From the IMG/VR virus record IMGVR_UViG_3300009703_000081, positions 1 through 28,591 of that record: a stretch of DNA of 28,591 nt, one strand, 5' to 3'. Positions 1 through 8,100 of this stretch are shown here, one piece after another; position 1 is the stretch's first letter; each line of letters begins with the position of its first letter. The notes under the pieces were generated by a model. It searched no databases, had not been told where the DNA came from, and saw nothing but the letters and a program-made list of their open reading frames with translations. Origin of the DNA: a virus. The position numbers were made by a program, and so were the translations under genes.

Positions 1-324
1 CCAGTAGTACCTGGTCAACAAACAGGAAACGCTGGAGCCATGGAAACTTATATGCAATTAAAGCGGCAAGCAAAGACTCCAGAAGATTACGAGATACTTG
101 ATCAACTTGGCATGGCAATTCACCAGGAGAAGTTTGGAACGCCTCAGATGCGCATGGAAAGCACCATCGGTACCTTTAATCCTTTAATGGCACAGATGGG
201 TCTTCAGCAGCCTGCTAGGGGCATACAACCAGATAAAGAAGCACTTGTTGACAAGATGGACCAACAAGCCTTAGAAGCTCAAGAGTTTCTAAAAAAGCTT
301 ACTAAATTTAATAAAAAAGATTAA
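1..324 (+). CDS. C-terminal part of an unknown, probably virion-associated protein
   Basis: The frame is open from the first base of the window (13 codons before the first ATG at 40), so the gene probably begins upstream and only about 107 residues are visible. The visible part is rich in Gln, Met and Lys and predicted helical, with no motif I recognise. It ends 17 bases before the transglycosylase-like gene on the same strand, which suggests one transcript. The leader PVVPGQQTGNAGA before the first Met looks like a flexible linker rather than non-coding DNA. A start at position 40 cannot be excluded. Function unknown; placement beside virion-type genes suggests a structural or internal capsid role. 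Confidence 0.6.
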   Translation, partial: PVVPGQQTGNAGAMETYMQLKRQAKTPEDYEILDQLGMAIHQEKFGTPQMRMESTIGTFNPLMAQMGLQQPARGIQPDKEALVDKMDQQALEAQEFLKKLTKFNKKD

Positions 325-341
325 AAATAGGAGTTATAAAA

Positions 342-941
342 ATGCCTAAAAAACCGACTTACTTTTCTAATCCAGAAATTGCTTCTTTTGCAAGAAAAGC
401 CGGATTTCCAGAAGAATTAATTCCCACAATGGTTGGAATCTCAAAAGCCGAATCAGGAGGAGATCCTCTGGCTTTTAATCCCAATGCATCAACAGGAGAC
501 TTGTCATATGGTCTAATGCAGATCAATATGCTTGGGGGCATGGGTCCCGAAAGAAGAAAGGAATTTGGTATTGGAAAAAATGAAGAATTATATGATCCAA
601 TAACAAATTTTAAAGCTGCCAAAAAAATCTATGACCAACAAGGCTTAGGTGCTTGGTCTGTTTATCGTTCAGGTAAATATAAAGACTTTTTGCCTACGGG
701 GGCACAAGTAAACCAAACAGGAACGCAAGCATTTAATCAATCCTTGATAGATCCAACCCAACCCTATTCAGAAGCTAGAACTGTTAATGGTATACCTGTC
801 AATATTAATATTTCTGTTGAGTCAAAACAAAAAGAAACACAAGAAAGAAAAAGTCTTGCTGATCAATTAAAACAACAATTTATTACGACAGCATTGAGTC
901 AGATAATGAATCCAATGTCAATGTTCCCAGGATTGCTCTAA
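342..941 (+). CDS. Lytic transglycosylase / lysozyme-like (SLT-type) virion protein
   Basis: A 199-residue protein whose first ~115 residues look like a soluble lytic transglycosylase fold. KAESGGDP contains the candidate catalytic Glu37, followed by SYGLMQIN (residues 55-62), the usual ES...GLMQI pair of this family, and GAWSVYRSGKY near residue 105. Such proteins cleave peptidoglycan; in phages they often sit in the virion and open a local hole during DNA entry. The C-terminal ~85 residues (Gln-rich, then a Met/Pro-rich hydrophobic end) are unfamiliar. No signal peptide is visible. The start is supported by AGGAG 9 bases upstream. The stop overlaps the next ATG (TAATG), indicating translational coupling. 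It could be a tail-tip or internal virion protein rather than the lysis endolysin, because separate GH24 and GH73 genes exist in the window. Confidence 0.72.
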   Translation: MPKKPTYFSNPEIASFARKAGFPEELIPTMVGISKAESGGDPLAFNPNASTGDLSYGLMQINMLGGMGPERRKEFGIGKNEELYDPITNFKAAKKIYDQQGLGAWSVYRSGKYKDFLPTGAQVNQTGTQAFNQSLIDPTQPYSEARTVNGIPVNINISVESKQKETQERKSLADQLKQQFITTALSQIMNPMSMFPGLL

Positions 942-1213
942 TGAATATAAGAAATTTTTCTAAGAACTACGAAACAAATTACACCCCTGGACAGCTTATC
1001 CAAAATTCTATTGAGAGATATTATCCTTATAACAAAGGAGGAATGATCGAACAAATCACTAAAGCTAGATATACAATTAAGCAACAACCCCCTGTGGACA
1101 ACAGGTTTCAAGATTTTTTAAATTTACAAAGCAATCCTGATTTTTTATTTAATGCAACCATAGCGCCAGGACTATCTAACTTTAATCAGGCACTTCAGAT
1201 GTTTAATCAGTAA
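941..1213 (+). CDS. Hypothetical 90-residue protein, coupled to the transglycosylase-like gene
   Basis: The ATG overlaps the stop of the preceding gene by one base (TAATG), the typical arrangement of translationally coupled phage genes. The product is rich in Asn, Gln, Tyr and Phe with no hydrophobic helix, signal peptide or recognisable motif. It ends 29 bases before the next gene, with a TTATAATTA element in between, so it probably closes its small transcription unit. Its company suggests a minor virion component, but I do not recognise the family. Confidence 0.6.
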   Translation: MNIRNFSKNYETNYTPGQLIQNSIERYYPYNKGGMIEQITKARYTIKQQPPVDNRFQDFLNLQSNPDFLFNATIAPGLSNFNQALQMFNQ

Positions 1214-1215
1214 GG

Positions 1216-1224
1216 TTATAATTA
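1216..1224 (+). promoter_or_regulatory. TTATAATTA promoter-like element
   Basis: A perfect TATAAT -10-like hexamer inside TTATAATTA lies 18 bases before the GTG start of the 263-residue gene. The same nine bases occur just upstream of the two large fibre genes (14308-14316 and 16643-16651). No good -35 box is visible at 17 bases, so a phage-modified or alternative polymerase specificity is possible. Confidence 0.4.
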
Positions 1225-1242
1225 AAAAAAAGGTATAACAAA

Positions 1243-2034
1243 GTGGCATCTACTTCAACTAACAAGCAACCAGTATTGGTTGACAGACCTCTATTTGACT
1301 CTGTAAGAGTTACAACGCAAACAGTTGGCACTGTTTCTACTCTATTCGTTCAGGGTGGCCAAGCTCCTTCAATCCTGGTCGATATGGACGCAGAGCTTAC
1401 GGAAGACAATAATAACGGCGGCGTAGTTGATGCAATTAATATTGTTAGAAACGATGCCTATAGAGCTGCAGATTTTACAATCAATAGCACCACATCTGGG
1501 AATGTCATTTCAATTAGCAGTGGTCAGATTTTATTCGTAGAAGATACCACTCAAGTTACAGCCACCGGTGCTCCCATGAGTGGTTATGGTTATTATCTTT
1601 ATACCGGAGCAACAACGCTAACCGGTGTTAACACCGCACTTCATATTACCGGTGGTGATCCCAGTGGTTTATCAGGTGGCTTTACTTACACTGGTGCTGC
1701 TTTTGGTCAGCAAGACCCTGTAACCTTTGTGTTCTACCACACTCGTGGCACCACTACTCCCATTCCTGCAAGTGGTGATTACAAGGTTTTATTTTCAAAG
1801 ACTATTCCTTTAAATACTCAACAAGTTGATTGCAATGATGTAATGCCTGACATCGCCTATCCTATGCCCCAAGCAGGTGATAGTGCTAGCCTGGCCGGCG
1901 GATCACCACTTAGAAACAAAGGAATCTACCTGGAACGTGGAGATAGAATTTATGTAGGTGTTGTCCCTAACGGTCCTCACTCTTCGGGATATGATCCAGG
2001 GGCTCATGTTTTTGCTCAAGGCGGATTCTTCTGA
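1243..2034 (+). CDS. Presumed virion structural protein (263 aa), unknown family
   Basis: Begins with GTG (encoding the initiator before ASTSTNKQPV); the next in-frame ATG would remove 46 residues of continuous, well-formed sequence, so GTG is preferred. The sequence is rich in Gly, Thr, Ser and Val with alternating hydrophobic stretches, as in beta-sandwich virion proteins, and has no catalytic signature, signal peptide or membrane segment. It lies 2 bases before the 546-residue gene and follows its own promoter-like TTATAATTA. A minor capsid, decoration or tail protein is plausible, but this rests on composition and neighbours only. GTG-GC at the start is shared with the 762-residue fibre gene. 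Confidence 0.6.
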   Translation: MASTSTNKQPVLVDRPLFDSVRVTTQTVGTVSTLFVQGGQAPSILVDMDAELTEDNNNGGVVDAINIVRNDAYRAADFTINSTTSGNVISISSGQILFVEDTTQVTATGAPMSGYGYYLYTGATTLTGVNTALHITGGDPSGLSGGFTYTGAAFGQQDPVTFVFYHTRGTTTPIPASGDYKVLFSKTIPLNTQQVDCNDVMPDIAYPMPQAGDSASLAGGSPLRNKGIYLERGDRIYVGVVPNGPHSSGYDPGAHVFAQGGFF

Positions 2035-2036
2035 TC

Positions 2037-3677
2037 ATGGCCAAAAAGAACGGAAATTCATTCGGTTCTTTTAATTCTTTTTCAAAATCAAAAAGTATAG
2101 AACCGAAAGGCATAACTCCCATTAGAACAGAGTTTTCTAAAGGTTCAATTCCTGATTCAATTTATACATCAAATCGTGAATCTGCATGGTCCAGGTGGAG
2201 GAGAGGCTTTGAAATTTATTCAAATAGTTCGATAGGAGAGGTTTATAGTTATCCTTTTGATTATGTAATTCCAGTGGGTGGGTCGCCCACAACCGGCAAT
2301 CAGCCAAGGATACCCGGCTTGTTTCAAGGCTTTCCGACCAAGAATAAAGAACTTGGTATGCACTGGGCCGGAGTAAGGCTTGGGGGCAGCCTGCGTTTAG
2401 ACAATATAGAAGACCGATTCGGAACTAAGGCATCGATTGCTTCTGTAACAGAAGATGAAAACTTCTGGTATGTACAGCTATCAGGATCCTGGGGACCGTT
2501 TCCCTTTACGTTACCTGCTCCGCTGTTTGTTTTTACAGGGCCGAATAGGCCGCCACTTTATCCAATGAATGGTGAAGTATTTGAAACAAGAATTATAGAG
2601 CCAGGTGGAACACCAATAACATCAGAGACAATAGATCCGACAACACAAAAAAGATATGGTTATATACAAGCAGTTGTTGTTGAAACAAGAGAAGAGACAG
2701 GTGTAATTAAACTACAAAAACAAGGATCAGTGGAATCCACAACTGATGCTGCATTTATTACTCCAGCCAGAACATCTCCACAAGTTGGTCGTTTCATGAT
2801 GACAGGAACAAGGTACTGCTGTTCTTGTCAGGATTTTACCAGGAGAGACTATGCATATATCTCTCAACTTGGAAGCACAAGCAATCAAAAAATCTTTCCT
2901 CGTACTAAAGCATCAGTCATAAAACCAGGTCGATTTGAAAGAATGTATAGAGGTGAAGTGGTAACAGGGTTTGGGCCAATACCTAGCGTTAGACCTAAAC
3001 TAGATGAGCAAGGCAGAAAGATTCCCGATGACCGAGCAATGTCAAAAGGAACAGAAGATCGTGCGATGGAAGTTATTGCTCCATCTGCTGAATACGAAAT
3101 CCCACCGCAAGTAACGCCAACAAGTGATACTGAGCAAGGTGCAACCAGAGATAGGCCAGGTATGTTTAGAGACTTTGGTGGTGTCTATAAAAGAAGCACG
3201 CCATTACCTTCTTTAGAGGGTGCCACATCAGAAGGTATGCCAACATTTAATGATTACAAAACAAAAGAGAATGAAGATGGTTCATATGAGATAACATCCT
3301 TAACTGATTTTTGGACACCTTTGTTGGACGAGATTAGATATTGCAAACATATCTATGCAATGAAATTTGCTGAAAAAGTATTCCCACCCGAACCCTCTGA
3401 TTTTCCAATAGGAACTGCGGAAGGATTAGTCGAATGGGAACAACAGCTGGTTGAAAAAACAAACAAAGATAATGAAAAAGCAAATTACCAAATTGCTGTC
3501 AATGGTTTAGCGAAGATGGATGTACCACCCTACAACTGTGGCGCTCCAATGATGATGCCAATGGCGCAGAGGTTATTTAACATACCGAGTGACTTTGTTC
3601 AGATGTCCAACTTTAGAATGTATGATAAGAATGGTAAAGAATATATTCCCTATGAAGGGGGGAGGCCCGGAACATAA
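2037..3677 (+). CDS. Presumed structural protein (546 aa) with a split SWIM-like CxC...CxH signature
   Basis: A 546-residue protein starting 2 bases after the upstream stop. Its middle contains YCCSCQDFTRR (C262, C264) and, 171 residues later, YCKHIYAMKFA (C436, H438). Each half looks like one side of a SWIM zinc finger (CxC...CxH), but the usual spacing is far shorter, so the intervening region would be an insertion. A C-terminal segment with Met/Pro-rich GAPMMMPMA precedes the stop. There is no membrane segment. The product sits among presumed virion genes and its stop overlaps the next ATG (TAATG). It could be a zinc-stabilised baseplate, neck or tail protein. Coding status is secure; the zinc site is an inference from four residues. 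Confidence 0.68.
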   Translation: MAKKNGNSFGSFNSFSKSKSIEPKGITPIRTEFSKGSIPDSIYTSNRESAWSRWRRGFEIYSNSSIGEVYSYPFDYVIPVGGSPTTGNQPRIPGLFQGFPTKNKELGMHWAGVRLGGSLRLDNIEDRFGTKASIASVTEDENFWYVQLSGSWGPFPFTLPAPLFVFTGPNRPPLYPMNGEVFETRIIEPGGTPITSETIDPTTQKRYGYIQAVVVETREETGVIKLQKQGSVESTTDAAFITPARTSPQVGRFMMTGTRYCCSCQDFTRRDYAYISQLGSTSNQKIFPRTKASVIKPGRFERMYRGEVVTGFGPIPSVRPKLDEQGRKIPDDRAMSKGTEDRAMEVIAPSAEYEIPPQVTPTSDTEQGATRDRPGMFRDFGGVYKRSTPLPSLEGATSEGMPTFNDYKTKENEDGSYEITSLTDFWTPLLDEIRYCKHIYAMKFAEKVFPPEPSDFPIGTAEGLVEWEQQLVEKTNKDNEKANYQIAVNGLAKMDVPPYNCGAPMMMPMAQRLFNIPSDFVQMSNFRMYDKNGKEYIPYEGGRPGT

Positions 3678-3889
3678 TGGCTGACTTTGGTGATATAGTT
3701 GATGGCGTATTTGTTCTATCGGAAGAACAAGTTAAAATTAGAAAATATGGATTCAGTCCTATTAAAGCCAGTGGAATACCAACCGTTTACCATGCAGGAG
3801 ATGTTGTAAATCTTCCATATAGTGGCGGCGAAAAGTCTAGTATCGAGGCTTTGGGAGACTGCTGGGCAGCCTTTGCAACCGGAACTTGA
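3677..3889 (+). CDS. Hypothetical 70-residue protein
   Basis: Starts inside the stop of the 546-residue gene (TAATG), so it is probably translated by coupling. The 70-residue product has balanced composition, a VFVLSEEQVKIRKYGFSP stretch near the start and a Trp/Ala/Gly-rich end. No motif is recognised. It is the last gene before the inverted-repeat region 3891-3951, so it probably ends the upstream late transcription unit. An overlapping reverse-strand frame over the same bases looks like a shadow. Confidence 0.6.
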   Translation: MADFGDIVDGVFVLSEEQVKIRKYGFSPIKASGIPTVYHAGDVVNLPYSGGEKSSIEALGDCWAAFATGT

Positions 3890-3890
3890 C

Positions 3891-3951
3891 TTATTAGTGT
3901 ATACTAATAATAAGCCTTGAGGGCTAAGAGATTCTAATACTTTCAAGGCTT
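3891..3951 (+). repeat. Two adjacent inverted repeats downstream of the structural genes
   Basis: The first hairpin is ATTAGT-GTAT-ACTAAT, extendable to CTTATTAGT against ACTAAT(AAT)AAG. The second has perfect 9-base arms AAGCCTTGA (3912-3920) and TCAAGGCTT (3943-3951) around a 22-base loop, followed by TTGACTTTCCC. They directly follow the last gene of the structural run, so they may serve as a terminator or processing site, although the T tract is poor. CTAATA recurs at 3904, 3934 and 3978, which would also fit protein-binding sites for the neighbouring recombinase-like or HTH protein. Confidence 0.45.
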
Positions 3952-3962
3952 TGACTTTCCCG

Positions 3963-3991
3963 TTGTGTACAGTATGGCTAATACGCTATAA
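3963..3991 (+). promoter_or_regulatory. Possible sigma70-type promoter of the recombinase-like gene
   Basis: TTGTGT (3963-3968) and CTATAA (3986-3991) are separated by exactly 17 bases, a good bacterial promoter geometry. Only five bases then precede the ATG at 3997, so the transcript would be almost leaderless or translation would begin further in. Weak evidence on its own. Confidence 0.3.
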
Positions 3992-3996
3992 AACCT

Positions 3997-4428
3997 ATGG
4001 AACCCAAGCCTCCTACGGACCAACGTATTGTAAATGATTATTTTAGTCTTTTAGCTTCCCGTAAATTAAAAAACGTTGCATGGCTTTATGGAATGATTGC
4101 CACTTACGGCATCAAGCCAGACAAGTTATGGGATTTTAATTGGGGACCAGAAAACAGTATTATAGTAAAAAGTAGAAAGAAACCAATTTACCCGCTGCAT
4201 CCGCAGTGGGTTATTTTGTTTGGACTGAAACAAAAAAGACCCCAACAATTGTGGGGTCGTATCAAAAGCTTGTGCTACGGTTTGTATCAAGAAATGGCAA
4301 ACCAAAAAATAGATCTTAACATTACAGATCTATTACTTGCGCATAAAATTAGACGCAAGTATTATTCTGGATCTACCCAGCCATCATCTGATTCTCTGAA
4401 GACTGTTGCCCTTGCAAATGCTTCTTAA
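3997..4428 (+). CDS. Degenerate tyrosine-recombinase (integrase)-like protein, 143 aa
   Basis: Residues 5-75 resemble the start of the catalytic domain of cyanobacterial tyrosine recombinases: PPTDQRIVNDYF, then WLYGMIATYGIKPDKLWDF, then KSRKKPIYPLHPQWV. In active enzymes the second block reads TGLRPxE or YGLRPHE, where Arg is the first catalytic residue; here it is Lys (GIKP). A later DLLLAHKIRRKYYSG could correspond to the HxxR-containing block, but the normal HxxR and the C-terminal Tyr are not recognisable, and the protein is under half the family's usual length. It is therefore probably inactive in strand exchange: a remnant, or a DNA-binding protein derived from an integrase. Its 3' end overlaps the opposing HTH gene by 56 bases, an integrase/excisionase-like pairing. 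The match comes from pattern memory, so the family call is moderate. Confidence 0.45.
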   Translation: MEPKPPTDQRIVNDYFSLLASRKLKNVAWLYGMIATYGIKPDKLWDFNWGPENSIIVKSRKKPIYPLHPQWVILFGLKQKRPQQLWGRIKSLCYGLYQEMANQKIDLNITDLLLAHKIRRKYYSGSTQPSSDSLKTVALANAS

Positions 4429-4603
4429 CGGCATTGACGTTCCAGTAATAGCTGTCACGGGACCACGTCTTTCCAGGAAACGCGCTATAGTGTTTTCCAA
4501 GCTTGAGGGTCCCGTCATCCCGCAGGCGGAATAAAGTCTTCCTATCAATCCCTAGCGCTTCTTCTGTCTTGTTGATGGAGGACCAACCCGTCATGTTTGC
4601 CAT
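4373..4603 (-). CDS. Excisionase-like / MerR-type helix-turn-helix DNA-binding protein (76 aa)
   Basis: A small basic protein whose first half reads as a winged helix-turn-helix: NKTEEALGIDRKTLFRLR is the HTH with its recognition helix, followed by GTLKLGKHYSAFPG and a turn into YYWNVNAVKKHL. Such proteins bind DNA as recombination directionality factors or as repressors. It is the only reverse-strand gene in the first 10 kb and overlaps the end of the recombinase-like gene tail to tail. Upstream of its start lie two ATCAAGT repeats 10 bases apart, candidate binding sites for autoregulation. The C-terminal tail (QGQQSSENQMMAG) is probably disordered. A second HTH protein of related design is encoded at 13513-13932. 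Confidence 0.65.
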   Translation of the reverse strand: MANMTGWSSINKTEEALGIDRKTLFRLRDDGTLKLGKHYSAFPGKTWSRDSYYWNVNAVKKHLQGQQSSENQMMAG

Positions 4604-4639
4604 GGAAAAAAGTGGCGTACATATTCAACATACACAGAA

Positions 4640-4656
4640 ATCAAGTTTTATCAAGT
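4640..4656. repeat. ATCAAGT direct repeat, 10-bp period
   Basis: ATCAAGT occurs at 4640-4646 and 4650-4656, separated by TTT, so the two copies face the same side of the helix. They lie about 40 bases upstream of the reverse-strand HTH gene, in the 122-bp gap before the HNH gene. Excisionase-type proteins commonly bind such in-phase direct repeats. Two copies of seven A+T-rich bases can also arise by chance. Confidence 0.35.
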
Positions 4657-4725
4657 AATTTTATAAAGCCTTTTAATTTTAGAAAAATTTACCAATCTTA
4701 AAATAAAGTAACCGCAACTGAAGAG

Positions 4726-5103
4726 ATGTTCAATGACGAGACGGAGCCCCTCTCCTTGCTCATTGAGATAACTCCTCGGATGGCGAAAAGGCGTTATCGT
4801 CAATCAATCTACGAAGCCTGGAACCACAGCTGTGGTTATTGTGGCAAACCAGCAACTTCACTTGATCACATCATTCCAAGATTTAAATCTGGTTCTAGCA
4901 ACCGAAACAATCTAATTCCAGCTTGTCAGCGATGTAATAACAATAAAGGTAGCATGGATATGGAAGAATGGTATCGCAAACAGGATTACTTTTGTGAAGT
5001 AAAACTAGAAAGAATTAAAGCATGGACAACCGATGAGTATATATCTTGCAATATACATATTTATAATATAAATAACTTACCACCAGATCCAGAAGCTGCG
5101 TAA
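4726..5103 (+). CDS. HNH endonuclease
   Basis: A 125-residue protein with a complete HNH nuclease core: CGYCG (C36, C39), then SLDHIIPR with the catalytic His48, then NNLIPACQRCNNNK (C67, C70, the Asn residues and a closing Lys). The two CxxC pairs would bind a structural zinc. An N-terminal helix-rich segment KRRYRQSIYEAWNH precedes the fold. Free-standing HNH enzymes of this size are common in phages as homing endonucleases or nicking enzymes; packaging-linked HNH proteins also exist but normally sit next to terminase, which is not seen here. The gene ends 4 bases before the 1248-residue gene. The ATG at 4726 is the first in frame after the 122-bp gap; no Shine-Dalgarno is obvious beyond GAAGAG. 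Confidence 0.85.
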   Translation: MFNDETEPLSLLIEITPRMAKRRYRQSIYEAWNHSCGYCGKPATSLDHIIPRFKSGSSNRNNLIPACQRCNNNKGSMDMEEWYRKQDYFCEVKLERIKAWTTDEYISCNIHIYNINNLPPDPEAA

Positions 5104-5107
5104 ATAA

Positions 5108-8100
5108 ATGACCTTTACTATTCTTAATCCCGGTCCGTTTGGTGGTGCAATAAATACGCCTCAAGTACAAAATAATCCCAACATTACAGTTGCTCCAACC
5201 ACATCACCACCAGCTACATCACCAGCTACATCACCGCCGGCTACATCAGCGCCGACTAATACAGTTCCACAAAATCAAATCCCAGCAGAAAACTTTTATC
5301 CAACATCTACAGAAATCAAAGAAACAACTTTAGACAATAGAGATACATCGTATCCATTGGCTTACGTTCGATTCAAAAAAGATGCAAAATTTCCTGTTAC
5401 TTTAAGTAATGGAATTACGATAGAAGTACCCCTAGAAGCTACTAATACCACCCCGGTACCCCCTGGCGCAGCGCCCGTTCAACCTCAATTTAATAATTAT
5501 GTAGTAACAGCTTATATACCAAACGATCAACAGATAAAAGACGCACGTGTTCAATATGCGGAGGAAGGCAGAGCCATACCTGGCAACCATAGAGCAATTG
5601 GTTACGCCTATCCTGATGGACGTTACGTTACTCCTCAAGGTCCGAGTGACAGAGCAAGAGAGGTTGGTAATCTTTTAATAAAGAGAGCTGGAGAAATTAA
5701 AAAAAAGTTTGACGCCGATAACGAAGTATATAGCGTATCAAAAAACATATACGATGAAAAACTTACGAATTATCAAAATGATTTAAAAATCCAAAAAGGT
5801 GTTAATGCCCTGGCAAAAGCAGCTGCCCAAGCAACTTTAGATAAAAGTCAAAATGAATATAGTGGTGATTATACAAAAAATAGAGATAAATTATTAGAAG
5901 AATTGCAAAGGGAAGGTATTAGTGATCCAAGGGGTTTAGAAAATGCCTTTAGAGAGTTTTATGTAAGTGCCGATTTAACGCCGTCAGAGCTTTCCGAGGA
6001 ATTATATCAAGAAACTCCTTACGAAAGATTAGGCGATGCAAGAGATAAATTTGATAGTCAATACTATGAGAACCAAGAAGCTTTAATAAACCTAGAATAC
6101 GGACCGAAACAACAATGGGAGAAGATTGTCAAAACAGATGATGTTGATATGTTGCATTTATATGGAGTAGACACAACCACCAGAAGAGCAGAAACTCCCT
6201 TCGAAACATATCTTCCTGATAATTTTTATCGTAATGATTACAGAATTAGAACTCAAAATGGCGAACAAGTCAGAGGCAATAGTCCATATGAAATATTAGC
6301 CTATGGTGCTAAAGATGAAGAAGGTAATTTTATTAAACCAGAACAGCTTGTTGACAAAGGTGTTGATTTTGTTACTGATAGCGATCTACAAAACGTTCGA
6401 AATATCCAACTGGGTGTCGGAAGAGACGATGAAGACGCTTTGATTCGTGAACTTCTCGAACAAGAGGGAGAAGTTTTCAATAGGTTGCGAGAGGAATATC
6501 AACTAGCAATGGGAGGCGAAAGCGAAGAATGGAAGAATTTACAGAACCAATACACCTGGGAAGATGGCATTCCTTTATTTGAACTTAATCAAGAAAAGCC
6601 ATTACATTTTTTAAACCTATTAAGAATATCCGCTTCAGATGCATTAAACGATCCAGACAATGAAACAGCAAAAAGACACGCAAAAATACTAGAAGATATT
6701 AGAAATGAAGATGAAAATTATGATGCAGAGCTTAGGATTACAGATGCCGAAGATGTTATAAATTCTTTTGTTAGTGATGAAAGTAAAAAAGAAATCAGAA
6801 AATTTGGTGCATTAACAGAAGATGCATTAAAAAGAACACTTTCAGAAATTGAAAAACAAAGAGCCGAAGAAGCAAATCTAGCCTTTTTAAAGGGTTTTGG
6901 CAGCTTTGATGAAGTATTTAATGCTGCATCTACCATTACGGATTCTTTATTAAATGATACGGGAATAGGCGGATTACTTCCCTTAACAAGTAGTAATGCA
7001 TCTAAATACAGAGCAGATTTAGAAAAAAACGTTAAAGACCTGGTCGGTGTTAATAACAGTGTTGAATATAACTGGGAAAATTGGTTTGAAAATAATTTAT
7101 CTAGAAACTACAACACTCAATACTATCTGGATAATATTGAAAAATTTGAACCTTTAGAAAAAGGACAAGACATATTAGAAGCATATAAAAAAACACAACA
7201 CCGTTATCCTCTTTTTGATATGTATGAAACAGAAGAAGTTGAGGTGGAAAATCCAGAAACAGGTGAAATTACCATAGAACAAGTTGACAAATATAATCAA
7301 GACTTTTTAAATGAAGCAGGCTTCTCAAGCTCTCAGGAATTAAATGATTTTCTAAATACTGAAACAGAAGAAAGCGCATATCTAAATGAAATAAAAAATA
7401 TTATTCAACATGTTTCCAATGAAACGATTTCCAAAGCTGATAACAATAAAGAACTAGAAGAACTACTGCAAACACATAAAGATGATATCGATGAACTTGA
7501 TAGAACTTTGCAGGAAGAAACAGGAGAAGAGGCCTTTGTTGTAACAATAAATGATGAAGAGCAAGCCATTAATGGCAGATTTTTACGTTCTTTTTTAAAC
7601 GATTATTTAAAACCTAGGTTTAATACATCTCGCTCAATGGATGAATTTGTTGAATATATGGATGTTAGACAAAAAGAAAAAAATCCATTTCAAACAGAAG
7701 ACTTTGCAAGTGCTATACGTGATGCCGGTAGAGCAGCATCAGAAGAATATCTCAAAGATGTACTGCAACCATTGGAGGGGCAACAAAGAAGTTTTGATTA
7801 TGAGTACTACATGAATCCAATTGAAACAATAAAAGAAAGGGGAACAAGTACCATTGATACTGAAAACCCTCCCGAAAAATATATAAATCAAGCAGAAATT
7901 ATTAATAGGGATTGGGAAATAGCAAAAAATAACCCTGATTCACTGGTAAATGCAAATGCCCCTGAAGGAACACCAAATTATGGTACGTGGGCACAACAAG
8001 CATATCGCTATGGCTATGATCTTAATAATCCAGAAGATTTTGCAAAATTACACTTTGATCTCTTAGGCTATAAGACTGGCGACGGAAACTATAATTTTGA

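Noticed and set aside
3886-3905. TTGACT...TATACT as a promoter.
   Set aside because: The spacing is only 8 bases, far from the 16-18 needed; the bases are better explained as part of a hairpin.
3890-4725. tRNA gene or att core beside the integrase-like gene.
   Set aside because: No cloverleaf with T-loop (GGTTCGAATCC type) or partial tRNA 3' end could be found in these gaps.
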